Notes under the pieces: model-generated
Seen by the model: the letters and a program-made list of their open reading frames with translations, nothing else
Told to the model about the DNA's origin: nothing
Database searches by the model: none
Origin: Domibacillus enclensis
Lineage (GTDB): Bacteria > Bacillota > Bacilli > Bacillales > Domibacillaceae
Assembly: GCF_900156125.1 (NCBI RefSeq)
Contig: NZ_FTLX01000006.1
Coordinates: 1-64,000 of the forward strand
Reading direction: 5' to 3'
DNA: 64,000 nucleotides
Position numbers and translations under genes: made by a program
Shown here: positions 11,414 to 19,953 of the stretch, piece after piece
Layout of the letters: every line of letters starts with the position of its first letter
Position numbering within the stretch: the first letter of the stretch is position 1

Positions 11414-12163
11414 TTGAGTAAAAGAACGCTTTCATTCCTGATCGTGGCTCTTTTTTCCGTACTGTTAGCAGGGTGTACGGAAGTCAATCAGGACATTACG
11501 CCGGATAGTGAAGGATTTTGGAACGAATATGTCATTTATCCACTCTCACAATTTATTACAGCTACGTCGGATTTAGTCGGTGGATACGGTCCCGGTATTA
11601 TTGTGGTGACCATCATTATCCGCATCATTATTTTGCCACTTATGATCAAGCAAACAAAAAGTGCAAAAGCGATGCAGGAGATCCAGCCGAAGATTAAAGA
11701 AATTCAAGAAAAGTACAAATCGAAGGATGCTCAGACGCAGCAAAAGCTTCAGCAGGAAACGATGGCACTGTTTCAGCAAAATGGCGTGAATCCACTTGCC
11801 GGCTGTTTTCCAATTTTGGTGCAAATGCCGATCATTATCGGCTTGTATCAAGCAATTATGCGGACAGGTGAAATTAAAAACCATACGTTTCTATGGTTTG
11901 ATTTAGGATCACCGGATATCATTCTTTCCGTGCTGGCCGGTGTATTCACCTTCTTCCAGCAAAAATTGATGATGTCAGGCGCCGCAGCAGATAATCCACA
12001 AATGAAAATGATGCTTTGGCTCATGCCAATCATGATTATCGTGTTCGGGATTACACTCCCATCTGCGCTTGCGCTGTACTGGGTAGTCGGCAGCATCTTC
12101 ATGATTGGCCAAACGCTGATCATCAATGGATGGCCGAAGAAAAAAGATGCGAACCTTTCATAA
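11414..12163 (+). CDS. yidC: Membrane protein insertase YidC (SpoIIIJ type)
   Basis: Protein of 249 aa with a TTG start after AGGAGGC. It begins with a lipoprotein signal ([14 protein letters not shown], Cys near residue 21), then a periplasmic segment and five hydrophobic segments of the Oxa1/YidC fold, with a basic cytoplasmic loop ([23 protein letters not shown]) between the first two core helices, given here as its parts. It inserts proteins into the membrane, and the SpoIIIJ paralogue is needed for forespore signalling in B. subtilis. Normally jag/khpB follows it; here a terminator and repeats follow. Confidence 0.96.
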   Translation: MSKRTLSFLIVALFSVLLAGCTEVNQDITPDSEGFWNEYVIYPLSQFITATSDLVGGYGPGIIVVTIIIRIIILPLMIKQTKSAKAMQEIQPKIKEIQEKYKSKDAQTQQKLQQETMALFQQNGVNPLAGCFPILVQMPIIIGLYQAIMRTGEIKNHTFLWFDLGSPDIILSVLAGVFTFFQQKLMMSGAAADNPQMKMMLWLMPIMIIVFGITLPSALALYWVVGSIFMIGQTLIINGWPKKKDANLS

Positions 12164-12174
12164 ATGTACAAAAC

Positions 12175-12206
12175 AAAGACACTTCCGGTCCAGGAAGTGT
12201 CTTTTT
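12175..12206 (+). terminator. yidC terminator, copy 1
   Basis: The hairpin AAAGACACTTCC-ggtcca-GGAAGTGTCTTTTT lies 11 bp after the yidC stop. Almost the same sequence recurs at 12816-12849, on the far side of the repeat element. Confidence 0.9.
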
Positions 12207-12815
12207 AGATTGTTTAAAAACAAACGTGTCAATAGAATTCAGATTTTTTCGGGCGATAATTCATGTTTTAGAGCAAAAACAGTCTGACTTTCTAAAAAAG
12301 ACGATTCAGGGGCTCCGGTCTGCCGGTTCCGCTTTCCTGTTGGGCGAACGCTGAACCAGCCCAAAAGGCGCGGCTGTTTCAGCCTGTCCGCTCGTCCAAC
12401 GGGAGTCTTCACCGGCAGCCCTCCGCCCGTAGTGGTTCTAAAGGAACAGCGAGAATAACAGAAAGATGTTCTTGAAAACATGTGACATCAAGAAAGAAGC
12501 CCGCTTTTTCTGCATCGTGAAAAACAGAAGATCCTTGTCTCTTTGTTTCTACTCAGAACGATTCCCATTTTTGGTTTTACGATTTGCTTTCCCTCCCCAC
12601 CAGGGCGGCTGGCGCAGGACGAAGACTCGGGAGGGATCAGCGGGTAAGGGGAGATCCACTTTTGGAGCGAAGCGACAAAAGTTAGCTCACCGCCCGCCCC
12701 TCCGAACGCGAAGTTCTGCAGAAGCCGCCCAGACCATGTTCGCACAAGCATAATGGATTTTAAAAAGCGGAATTGTCACCTGCTTTTCATTGAAATACTC
12801 TTTTTCAACACTGTA
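12207..12815 (+). repeat. Terminator-flanked repeat element, copy A
   Basis: About 610 bp with no convincing gene. It is homologous over both ends and its centre to the inverse of 40382-40771. Shared parts are the left end (TGTT..AAA.C.AA.GTGTCAA), a segment starting TGTTCTTGAAAA (12467), and a GC-rich core at 12603-12730. In the core the left arm GGGCGGCTGGCGCAGGACG and the complement of the right arm, GGGCGGCTTCTGCAGAAC, show a long imperfect hairpin. The shared right end (GTCACCTG, then a T-rich run) leads straight into the second terminator copy. A 210-bp module absent from copy B interrupts it at 12250-12463. Short open frames here are not conserved between copies because of indels. Confidence 0.8.
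12250..12463 (+). repeat. Second foldable GC-rich module nested in copy A
   Basis: This block is present in copy A and missing from copy B. It folds on itself: GCTGAACCAGCC (near 12350) pairs with GGCTGTTTCAGC, and further out GCCGGT and GGGCT pair with ACCGGCAGCCC. It therefore looks like another member of a repeat class with a long hairpin, inserted into the first element. No coding potential is evident. Confidence 0.55.
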
Positions 12816-12849
12816 AAAAGACACTTCCGTTCCAGTAAGTGTCTTTTTT
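12816..12849 (+). terminator. Duplicate of the yidC terminator, copy 2
   Basis: AAAGACACTTCC-gttccag-TAAGTGTCTTTTTT differs from copy 1 at 12175-12206 by about three bases. No gene directly precedes it. It marks the right border of the repeat element. The 12850-13087 stretch that follows has DnaA-box-like sequences and the mnmE ribosome-binding site but no gene. Confidence 0.85.
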
Positions 12850-12958
12850 GCATACAAAAAGGATATATAAACCATATTAAAAGGGTGTTTATGTAACAAA
12901 ATAACTGGGTGTAGAAGATATTTCTGATAGGGGAATCAAGATGGATGAAGCGAGAAAG

Positions 12959-12976
12959 TTATTCACATGTGGATGA
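12959..12976. promoter_or_regulatory. Paired DnaA-box-like sequences upstream of mnmE
   Basis: TTATTCACA (12959-12967) and TGTGGATGA (12968-12976) abut head to head as ATTCACATGTGGAT. Each is one mismatch from the consensus box. They lie about 110 bp upstream of mnmE. Confidence 0.45.
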
Positions 12977-13087
12977 TTCTTGTTCTTTTTTTCAGCAGCC
13001 GGCTGTGGTATTCTATTTATTTAGGGAATGAAATAAAAGCCAGCTGGCTAATCATATAAAAGCATCAAAGTGAAAGAGGTGAACGAT

Positions 13088-14473
13088 ATGGAATTTGATA
13101 CAATCGCTGCGATTTCCACTCCGCCTGGAGAAGGAGCCATTGCGATCGTCCGCTTGAGCGGCGACGAAGCCATTTCTATTGCGGAACGAGTATTCCAAGC
13201 GCCCGGACAGAAAAAACTGTCCACAGTACCGAGCCATACGATCCATTATGGTCATTTAATCGAGCCGTCGTCAGGACGTGTTGCCGAAGAAGTGATGGTT
13301 TCTTTAATGAAAGGACCGAAAACCTTTACGCGGGAAGACGTAGTGGAAATCAATTGCCACGGCGGGATCACGGCAGTGAATCGCGTGCTGCAGATTGTCT
13401 TAAATGAAGGCGCTCGTCTGGCAGAGCCGGGAGAATTTACAAAGCGGGCTTTTTTAAATGGCCGTATTGATTTATCCCAGGCAGAAGCCGTCATGGATTT
13501 AATTCGGGCGAAAACAGACAAAGCGATGAACGTGGCCTTGAATCAAGTAGAAGGCCGGTTGTCGAAGCTGATCAACCGTTTGCGTCAGGAAATTTTAGAA
13601 ACGTTGGCTCATGTAGAAGTCAACATTGATTATCCCGAGTACGACGATGTGGAGGAAATGACGCACCGGGTGCTCTTAGAGAAATCACAATTTGTTCAGC
13701 AGGAAATTGACGGGCTGCTGCGTACAGCAGAGCAAGGGAAGATTTTGCGGGAAGGGCTGTCCACGGTGATCATCGGACGACCAAATGTCGGGAAATCTTC
13801 TCTTTTAAATGCGCTCGTGCAGGAAAACAAAGCGATCGTAACGGATATCCCCGGAACAACACGGGATGTTATTGAAGAATATGTGAATGTTCGCGGCGTA
13901 CCGCTTCGCCTTGTGGATACAGCAGGCATTCGGGAAACAGAAGACATTGTGGAACGCATCGGTGTGGAACGCTCAAGAAAAGTTCTAAAAGAAGCCGATT
14001 TGATTTTGCTTGTGCTAAACTATTCCGATGAGCTGACACCGGAGGATGAGAAGCTGTTTGAAGCAGCGGCCGGTATGGATGTCATTGTGATTGTGAATAA
14101 AACGGACCTGGAGCCGAAAATCGATATGGACCGGGTGGCGCAATTGGCCGGAAAGAGTCGTCTTGTGACGACCTCACTGCTTGAGGAGCAGGGGATTACA
14201 GAGCTTGAAGAAGCCATTGCCGGCTTGTTTTTCTCTGGAGCGGTCGGGGCGCAGGATATGACATACGTATCGAATTCCCGCCACATTGCTTTACTGAACC
14301 AGGCCAATCGTTCGATTTCAGACGCGATCAGTGGAGTCGAGTCGGGTGTTCCGATCGACATCGTCCAGATTGATTTAACAAGAACGTGGGAGCTTCTCGG
14401 TGAAATTATCGGAGAAAGTGTCCATGAAAGCTTAATTGACCAGCTGTTTTCGCAATTTTGCCTCGGGAAATAA
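13088..14473 (+). CDS. mnmE: tRNA uridine-5-carboxymethylaminomethyl modification GTPase MnmE
   Basis: Protein of 461 aa (usual 455-465). With MnmG it installs the cmnm5 group on wobble uridine 34 of several tRNAs. Visible: N-terminal TrmE folate-binding domain ([21 protein letters not shown]), helical domain, and an inserted G domain with G1 [12 protein letters not shown] near residue 228, G3 DTAGIRET near 274 and G4 NKTD near 338. It ends in the family's FCLGK with the conserved Cys. The start was set at 13088 after AGAGGTGAAC; an upstream GTG lies inside the ribosome-binding site. Confidence 0.97.
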   Translation: MEFDTIAAISTPPGEGAIAIVRLSGDEAISIAERVFQAPGQKKLSTVPSHTIHYGHLIEPSSGRVAEEVMVSLMKGPKTFTREDVVEINCHGGITAVNRVLQIVLNEGARLAEPGEFTKRAFLNGRIDLSQAEAVMDLIRAKTDKAMNVALNQVEGRLSKLINRLRQEILETLAHVEVNIDYPEYDDVEEMTHRVLLEKSQFVQQEIDGLLRTAEQGKILREGLSTVIIGRPNVGKSSLLNALVQENKAIVTDIPGTTRDVIEEYVNVRGVPLRLVDTAGIRETEDIVERIGVERSRKVLKEADLILLVLNYSDELTPEDEKLFEAAAGMDVIVIVNKTDLEPKIDMDRVAQLAGKSRLVTTSLLEEQGITELEEAIAGLFFSGAVGAQDMTYVSNSRHIALLNQANRSISDAISGVESGVPIDIVQIDLTRTWELLGEIIGESVHESLIDQLFSQFCLGK

Positions 14474-14497
14474 GCAATGGAAAGGATCAAATAGAGC

Positions 14498-16390
14498 ATG
14501 AATTATTATGAAGCAGGCGAATACGAGGTTGTTGTCATTGGAGCAGGCCATGCTGGAGTCGAAGCAGGTCTTGCTTCTGCGCGCACAGGAGCCAAAACGT
14601 TAATGATTACGATCAACCTTGATATGATCGCTTACATGCCGTGCAACCCGTCTGTCGGCGGACCGGCGAAAGGAATTGTCGTCCGAGAGATCGATGCGCT
14701 GGGCGGCGAAATGGCCAAAAATATTGATAAAACACACATTCAAATGAGAATGCTGAATACAGGAAAAGGTCCGGCTGTCCGAGCATTGCGCGCACAGGCG
14801 GATAAAGTGCTGTACCAGCAGGAAATGAAAAAAACGATTGAAAATGAACCGAACCTGACATTGATTCAAGGAATGGCCGAGCGCTTTATCGTAGAAGACG
14901 GTGAATGCCGCGGAATCGTCACGCAAACGGGCGCCATCTACCGCTCCAAAGCCGTTGTTGTCACAACCGGTACATTTATGCGTGGAGAAATCATTCTCGG
15001 CGACTTGAAATATTCCAGCGGTCCAAACAACCAGCAGCCGGCTGTGAAGCTGTCCGAGCATTTAGAAGAGCTTGGCTTTGAGCTTGTCCGCTTTAAAACG
15101 GGCACACCGCCGCGCGTCAACAGCAACACCATCGATTATTCCAAAACAGAGATTCAGCCCGGCGACGATGTGCCGCGTGCGTTCAGCTATGAAACAAAGG
15201 AATTTATCATGGATCAGCTGCCTTGCTGGCTTACGTATACGAATGAAGAAACCCATACCATTATTGGAGACAACCTGCACCGTTCGCCGATGTACTCCGG
15301 CGTGATTAAAGGCCGCGGACCGCGCTACTGTCCATCGATTGAAGATAAAGTTGTGCGCTTTAACGACAAGCCGCGCCATCAGATTTTCCTGGAGCCGGAA
15401 GGACGGAATACGGAAGAAGTATACGTACAGGGCTTTTCGACAAGTCTGCCGGAGGACGTGCAGTACCGGATGCTCCGCACGATTCCAGGCCTTGAAAAAG
15501 CACAGCTGATGCGTGCCGGATACGCGATTGAATATGATGCGATGGTGCCGACACAGCTATGGCCGACGCTTGAAACGAAACGCATTAAAAACTTGTACAC
15601 AGCCGGCCAGATCAATGGCACATCCGGCTACGAGGAAGCAGCCGGCCAAGGGCTGATGGCGGGCATGAATGCCGCGTGCCGCGTGCTTGGCAAAGAAGAA
15701 GTGGTGTTAAGCCGCTCGGACGCCTACATCGGTGTGATGATCGATGACCTGGTCACAAAAGGAACAAACGAACCGTATCGTCTGCTGACGTCGCGTGCGG
15801 AATACCGCTTGCTGCTGCGCCACGATAACGCCGATCTCCGCTTAACAGACATTGGCCATCGGCTTGGCATGATTTCGGATGAACGCTATGCCGCATTCAC
15901 AGCGAAAAAAGAAGCGATTGCGATGGAAATAGACCGGTTGAAAGCAACGATTATTAAACCGGACGAAACAACACAAGCCGTCATTCGAGAAGCCGGCGGA
16001 AGCGAGCTGAAGGACGGCATTCGCGGCGCTGATTTGCTGCGCCGCCCGGAAATGACCTACGACGCGATCAAGCAGTTGATTCCTTCTCCGGAAGCGCTCG
16101 GTGAAGACGTAGAAGAGCAAGTGGAAATTCAAATTAAATACGAAGGCTATATCGAAAAGTCCCTGCAGCAGGTAGACCGGATGAAAAAGATGGAAAACAA
16201 AAAAATTCCAGTTGATATCGATTACGATGCTATCAGCGGCATTGCGAATGAAGCGCGGACCAACTTAAAAGAAGTTCAGCCGCTTTCCATCGCACAGGCA
16301 TCCCGCATTTCCGGCGTGAATCCAGCTGACATTTCGATCTTGCTTATTTACATTGAGCAGGGCCGTGTTGCGCGCACGGCAAGCGAATAA
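14498..16390 (+). CDS. mnmG: tRNA uridine-5-carboxymethylaminomethyl modification enzyme MnmG
   Basis: Protein of 630 aa, full length. It is the FAD- and NADH-dependent partner of MnmE. Visible: the dinucleotide-binding [15 protein letters not shown] near residue 17, [13 protein letters not shown] near 47, the second signature [18 protein letters not shown] region near 305, [18 protein letters not shown] near 370, and a C-terminal MnmE-binding helical domain ending near IARTAS. It is 25 bp from mnmE and 15 bp from rsmG, so probably one transcript. Confidence 0.98.
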   Translation: MNYYEAGEYEVVVIGAGHAGVEAGLASARTGAKTLMITINLDMIAYMPCNPSVGGPAKGIVVREIDALGGEMAKNIDKTHIQMRMLNTGKGPAVRALRAQADKVLYQQEMKKTIENEPNLTLIQGMAERFIVEDGECRGIVTQTGAIYRSKAVVVTTGTFMRGEIILGDLKYSSGPNNQQPAVKLSEHLEELGFELVRFKTGTPPRVNSNTIDYSKTEIQPGDDVPRAFSYETKEFIMDQLPCWLTYTNEETHTIIGDNLHRSPMYSGVIKGRGPRYCPSIEDKVVRFNDKPRHQIFLEPEGRNTEEVYVQGFSTSLPEDVQYRMLRTIPGLEKAQLMRAGYAIEYDAMVPTQLWPTLETKRIKNLYTAGQINGTSGYEEAAGQGLMAGMNAACRVLGKEEVVLSRSDAYIGVMIDDLVTKGTNEPYRLLTSRAEYRLLLRHDNADLRLTDIGHRLGMISDERYAAFTAKKEAIAMEIDRLKATIIKPDETTQAVIREAGGSELKDGIRGADLLRRPEMTYDAIKQLIPSPEALGEDVEEQVEIQIKYEGYIEKSLQQVDRMKKMENKKIPVDIDYDAISGIANEARTNLKEVQPLSIAQASRISGVNPADISILLIYIEQGRVARTASE

Positions 16391-16405
16391 GAAGGGAAAG
16401 AAACC

Positions 16406-17122
16406 ATGAATATTGAACAATTTCAATCCGCGCTCGCTGAGCGGGGCATTGTATTATCAGAGGAGCAGCTTGCGCAGTTTAACCGCTACTACGAGCTGCT
16501 CGTCGAATGGAATGAAAAAATGAATTTAACGGCGATTACCGAGCGGGAAGACGTGTATATGAAGCATTTCTTCGACTCGATCACAGCCGGCTTTTATATC
16601 GATTTAACGAAGCCGCTCCGCCTCCTTGATGTAGGGGCGGGAGCGGGCTTCCCAAGCATTCCGCTGAAAATCGTGTTTCCTGATCTGAACGTGACGATTA
16701 TTGATTCATTAAACAAGCGCATTACCTTTTTAAATCATTTGGCGTCGGAACTCGGTCTTGAAAACGTTCAGTTTGTTCACGGACGAGCAGAGGAGATGGG
16801 CCAAAAGCCGGAGCACCGCGAGCAATATGATCTTGTCACAGCGCGGGCAGTCGCGCGTATGTCTGTGTTATCAGAGCTTTGTCTGCCTTTTGCGCGTACA
16901 GGCGGCTCATTCGTCGCAATGAAAGCGGCCAGCGCCTCTGATGAAATGGATACAGCCAAAAAAGCGATTCAGACGCTTGGCGGAAAAACAGATGATGTTT
17001 TTTCGTTTAAGCTGCCGATTGAAAACAGCGAACGAACGATTATTGTGGTACGAAAAGAAAAACAAACGCCGAAGAAATATCCGCGTAAAGCCGGGACACC
17101 GAATAAAACACCAATTGAATAG
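16406..17122 (+). CDS. rsmG: 16S rRNA (guanine-527-N7)-methyltransferase
   Basis: Protein of 238 aa. It methylates G527 in the 530 loop of 16S rRNA; loss gives low-level streptomycin resistance in other bacteria. Visible: [24 protein letters not shown] near residues 34-57 (named as two parts of the N-terminal signature), and the S-adenosylmethionine motif [16 protein letters not shown] near residue 72. It overlaps neither neighbour and sits in the mnmE-mnmG-rsmG-noc run. Confidence 0.97.
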   Translation: MNIEQFQSALAERGIVLSEEQLAQFNRYYELLVEWNEKMNLTAITEREDVYMKHFFDSITAGFYIDLTKPLRLLDVGAGAGFPSIPLKIVFPDLNVTIIDSLNKRITFLNHLASELGLENVQFVHGRAEEMGQKPEHREQYDLVTARAVARMSVLSELCLPFARTGGSFVAMKAASASDEMDTAKKAIQTLGGKTDDVFSFKLPIENSERTIIVVRKEKQTPKKYPRKAGTPNKTPIE

Positions 17123-17191
17123 TCCGTGGCAGGAACAGGGCGCCTCATGGCGAATACTACAAAGGTGGAGAATGGAAAAGGTGGTGTAAAC

Positions 17192-18028
17192 ATGAAGCGT
17201 CCTTTTTCCCGTCTTTTTGGCGGAAAAGGTGAAACAGCCGTGATGCTTCCCGTTGATGAAGTAAAGAACATTCCGATTGAATGGATCATCCCGAATCAAT
17301 TTCAGCCCCGGCTTGTGTTTCAAGAAGATAAAATAGCAGAACTGGCCGCCACAATTGCAATTCATGGCATCATACAGCCCATTGTCGTACGGGAACGGGG
17401 AGATGACCAGTACGAAATCATTGCGGGTGAGCGGCGGTTTCGGGCAGCCAAAAGTCTCGGACACGAAACTGTCCCCGTTATGGTCCGTCCATTTACCGAT
17501 GAACAAACGGCTTCAGCCGCTTTGATTGAAAATGTGCAGCGAGAAGAGCTTTCGCCCGTCGAAGAAGCCATTGCGTACAAAAAACTGCTGGATATACATG
17601 AAACAACGCAGCAGCAGCTCGCAGAAATGGTCGGGAAAAGCCAATCATTTGTGGCCAATAAGCTTCGGCTGTTAAAGCTTCCGGAAGAAGTGCAGCAAGC
17701 CGTCGCAGAAAGAAAAATAACCGAGCGCCATGCGCGGGCCCTTTTGCCTCTGAAAAAACCGGAGTTGCAATGCACACTGCTGGCAGTGATGATCGACAAG
17801 CAGCTGAACGTGAAGCAAACAGAGGACCGGGTTGTAAAAATGCTCGAAAAAGAGCCGTCGCGCCCCCGGACAAAAGCCGTCAGCCGCGATATCCGCATCG
17901 CACTCAACACGATTCGCGAGTCCCTTTCGCTTGTCGAAAAGAGCGGCATTCCTGTGGAACAGTCGGAAGAAGACCATGACGAATATTATCGGATTACCAT
18001 ACAAATTCCGAAAAAACCAAAGCCGTAA
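17192..18028 (+). CDS. noc: Nucleoid occlusion protein Noc
   Basis: Protein of 278 aa, a ParB paralogue that binds dispersed sites and the membrane to block FtsZ assembly over DNA. Visible: an N-terminal amphipathic segment [11 protein letters not shown] expected to target the membrane; IIPNQFQPR near residue 32; the CTP-binding signature GERRFRAAK near 78; and a helix-turn-helix with [14 protein letters not shown] near 148. The start follows AAAGGTGGTG; an upstream GTG would add 22 residues and hide the amphipathic N-terminus. I found no perfect Noc-binding site in the window. Confidence 0.95.
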   Translation: MKRPFSRLFGGKGETAVMLPVDEVKNIPIEWIIPNQFQPRLVFQEDKIAELAATIAIHGIIQPIVVRERGDDQYEIIAGERRFRAAKSLGHETVPVMVRPFTDEQTASAALIENVQREELSPVEEAIAYKKLLDIHETTQQQLAEMVGKSQSFVANKLRLLKLPEEVQQAVAERKITERHARALLPLKKPELQCTLLAVMIDKQLNVKQTEDRVVKMLEKEPSRPRTKAVSRDIRIALNTIRESLSLVEKSGIPVEQSEEDHDEYYRITIQIPKKPKP

Positions 18029-18060
18029 AGCCGTTTTTACACAAAAGCGGCTTTTTTTGC
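18027..18060 (+). terminator. noc terminator
   Basis: The stem AAAGCCG/CGGCTTT with a T-rich tail lies directly after the noc stop. parA therefore probably has its own promoter in the short gap that follows. Confidence 0.8.
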
Positions 18061-18139
18061 GGGCATAAAAAGCCAAAACACGTCCTTTTTGATAGAATAA
18101 GAGGAGATGAGATCGATAGATGAAAGCAGGTGGCTTCTT

Positions 18140-18901
18140 TTGGGAAAAGTAATCGCTGTCGCTAATCAAAAAGGCGGCGTAGGCAAAACGACCACATCCG
18201 TTAACCTTGGGGCATCCCTTGCTTCAATCGGCAAGAAAGTGCTGCTTCTCGATATAGATCCACAGGGAAACGCAACAAGTGGAGCGGGCATCGAAAAAAG
18301 CAGTGTGGAGCAATGCGTGTATGACGTGCTTGTAGATGATGTAGAACTCGCAGATGTCGTCAAGCAAACGACAGCAGAAGGAATGTTTGCGGCGCCGGCA
18401 ACCATTGCGCTGGCTGGAGCGGAAATTGAGCTCGTGTCCGCTATTTCACGTGAGCAGCGGTTGAAAAAAGCACTTGAGCCGCTCCGGGAAAGCTTTGATT
18501 ATATTGTGATTGACTGTCCGCCTTCTCTCGGATTGCTGACGATAAATGCCTTGACAGCAGCGGACTCAGTTTTGATTCCTGTTCAGTGTGAATACTACGC
18601 GCTTGAAGGGTTGAATCAATTATTAAATACCGTCAAGCTCGTTCAAAAGCATTTGAATAAAGACCTGTACATAGAAGGGGTTCTGTTGACGATGTTTGAT
18701 GCCAGAACCAATTTGAGCATTCAGGTGGTAGAAGAAGTGAAGAAATATTTTCATGACAAAGTATATAAAACGGTTATTCCGAGAAACGTGAGGCTGAGTG
18801 AAGCGCCAAGCCATGGAAAACCGGTTTTATTGTACGATCCGCGTTCACGGGGCGCAGAAGTGTATCTTGATTTTGCGAAAGAGGTGGCAGCACATGGCTA
18901 A
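18140..18901 (+). CDS. parA: Chromosome-partitioning ATPase ParA (Soj)
   Basis: Protein of 253 aa. It is a deviant Walker ATPase that works with ParB in origin segregation and also regulates DnaA in B. subtilis. Visible: [20 protein letters not shown] near the N-terminus with the signature lysine, [11 protein letters not shown] near residue 40, and [14 protein letters not shown] near 118. The TTG at 18140 was chosen because it follows AGGTGG and gives the exact B. subtilis Soj length and N-terminus ([13 protein letters not shown]). The end overlaps parB by 8 bp. Confidence 0.96.
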   Translation: MGKVIAVANQKGGVGKTTTSVNLGASLASIGKKVLLLDIDPQGNATSGAGIEKSSVEQCVYDVLVDDVELADVVKQTTAEGMFAAPATIALAGAEIELVSAISREQRLKKALEPLRESFDYIVIDCPPSLGLLTINALTAADSVLIPVQCEYYALEGLNQLLNTVKLVQKHLNKDLYIEGVLLTMFDARTNLSIQVVEEVKKYFHDKVYKTVIPRNVRLSEAPSHGKPVLLYDPRSRGAEVYLDFAKEVAAHG

Positions 18902-19742
18902 AGGGTTAGGCAGAGGGCTCGATGCGCTTTTTACCGATATGGGATCGGACAGCGGCAGTGCGGTTCAAGACATCTCGGTCAAAGACATTCGCCCCAATCC
19001 GCATCAGCCGCGTAAAACATTTAACGAAGAAGCGATTGAGGAGCTCAAGCAATCGATTTTGTCCCATGGCATTTTACAGCCGATCGTGCTGCGCAAAAGC
19101 ATTAAAGGATATGAAATCGTCGCAGGAGAGCGGAGATACCGGGCAGCCAAAGCAGCCGGCTTAAAAGAAGTGCCCGCGATTGTAAAAGAGCTGACAGAAG
19201 CGCAAATGATGGAGCTGGCGCTTCTTGAAAACCTCCAGCGGGAAGACTTAACGGTGATGGAGGAAGCCGCTGCATACAAGCTGATTATGGATAAGCTGAG
19301 CGTCACGCAAACCGAGCTTGCCACCCGCATTGGCAAAAGCCGTCCGCACATCGCCAATTACGTGCGTCTGCTTGATCTGCCAGCCGACATTCAAGAGATG
19401 ATCGCAGAAGAAAAGCTGTCGATGGGCCACGCTCGTGCCTTGCTCGGTGTAAAGCCTAAAAAGCGGCAGCTGGAAGCCGCTCATAAAACGGCGGAAGAAG
19501 GCTGGACCGTGCGGCAGCTCGAAAGCTGGATTCGTGAATCAAAAGAAAATGTTTCACGTGAAACAAAGCCGGTAAAAAAAGATGTGTTTATTTTAGACCG
19601 GGAAGAAGCCCTGCGTGAACGGTTTGGCACGGCTGTACAGATTCGCCAGTCCAAAAGCGGAAAAAAAGGAAAAATTGAAATTGAATACATGACCCAGGAC
19701 GATTTAAACCGCATATTAGACATGCTGGATGAAAATAGATAA
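18894..19742 (+). CDS. parB: Chromosome-partitioning protein ParB (Spo0J)
   Basis: Protein of 282 aa, same length as Spo0J. It is a CTP-dependent clamp that loads at parS, spreads, and recruits SMC condensin. Visible: [13 protein letters not shown] (ParA-activating N-terminus), [12 protein letters not shown] near residue 28, [12 protein letters not shown] near 78, the helix-turn-helix [15 protein letters not shown] near 145, and a C-terminal dimerisation domain. The start overlaps the end of parA, indicating translational coupling. A perfect parS lies inside the gene at 19550-19565. Confidence 0.97.
   Translation: MAKGLGRGLDALFTDMGSDSGSAVQDISVKDIRPNPHQPRKTFNEEAIEELKQSILSHGILQPIVLRKSIKGYEIVAGERRYRAAKAAGLKEVPAIVKELTEAQMMELALLENLQREDLTVMEEAAAYKLIMDKLSVTQTELATRIGKSRPHIANYVRLLDLPADIQEMIAEEKLSMGHARALLGVKPKKRQLEAAHKTAEEGWTVRQLESWIRESKENVSRETKPVKKDVFILDREEALRERFGTAVQIRQSKSGKKGKIEIEYMTQDDLNRILDMLDENR
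19550..19565. other. parS centromere site in parB
   Basis: TGTTTCACGTGAAACA, a perfect 16-bp palindrome matching the B. subtilis consensus. Its location inside parB is conserved in many Bacillales. Confidence 0.97.
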
Positions 19743-19818
19743 ATGCGAGGTTTGCACAAAAGAATTGGATAGAGGAAAAAACCCAATTTCTTTTCGTAAA
19801 GAAGTCATCTTCATAAAC

Positions 19819-19852
19819 GGAGCTTTCCTGCCAAGGGAAAGCTTTTGTTATT
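19819..19852 (+). terminator. parB terminator
   Basis: The stem AGCTTTCC/GGGAAAGCT around TGCCA, followed by TTTTG, lies about 80 bp after the parB stop. Confidence 0.75.
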
Positions 19853-19865
19853 TTCAAAAAATAGA

Positions 19866-19894
19866 TTGACACGTCCAAAGCACCGTGTAATAAT
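19866..19894 (+). promoter_or_regulatory. Promoter of the sugar ABC operon
   Basis: TTGACA (19866-19871) and AATAAT (19889-19894) are 17 bp apart, about 60 bp before the first gene of the operon. Confidence 0.6.
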
Positions 19895-19934
19895 CCTACT
19901 TAATACATAAGAATTATAAGGTAAAAGGGGGGCA

Positions 19935-19952
19935 GCACAGTTTTTTCTGTGC
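19935..19952 (+). other. Hairpin between Shine-Dalgarno and start codon
   Basis: GCACAG-TTTTTT-CTGTGC is a perfect 6-bp stem with a U6 loop. It sits between the strong AAAAGGGGGGC (19924-19933) and the ATG at 19954. Linear spacing is about 20 nt, too long for normal initiation; with the hairpin folded, the effective spacing falls to a few nucleotides. It may switch or set translation of the binding protein. Confidence 0.6.
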
Positions 19953-19953
19953 A

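Noticed and set aside
12700-12716. CGAACGCGAAGTTC resembling an SOS box
   Set aside because: The spacing is five bases instead of four and the second half lacks the final G; it lies in the hairpin arm of the repeat and is explained by it.
12466-12753. A 95-residue open frame inside copy A of the repeat
   Set aside because: The homologous sequence at 40408-40740 has indels that break this frame, and no ribosome-binding site or family match is visible. It is part of the non-coding repeat.
17362-17949. A 195-residue open frame opposite noc, and similar long antisense frames elsewhere
   Set aside because: It is complementary to a clearly identified gene in a regular frame relation, has a Ser/Cys/Arg-rich shadow composition and no ribosome-binding site.
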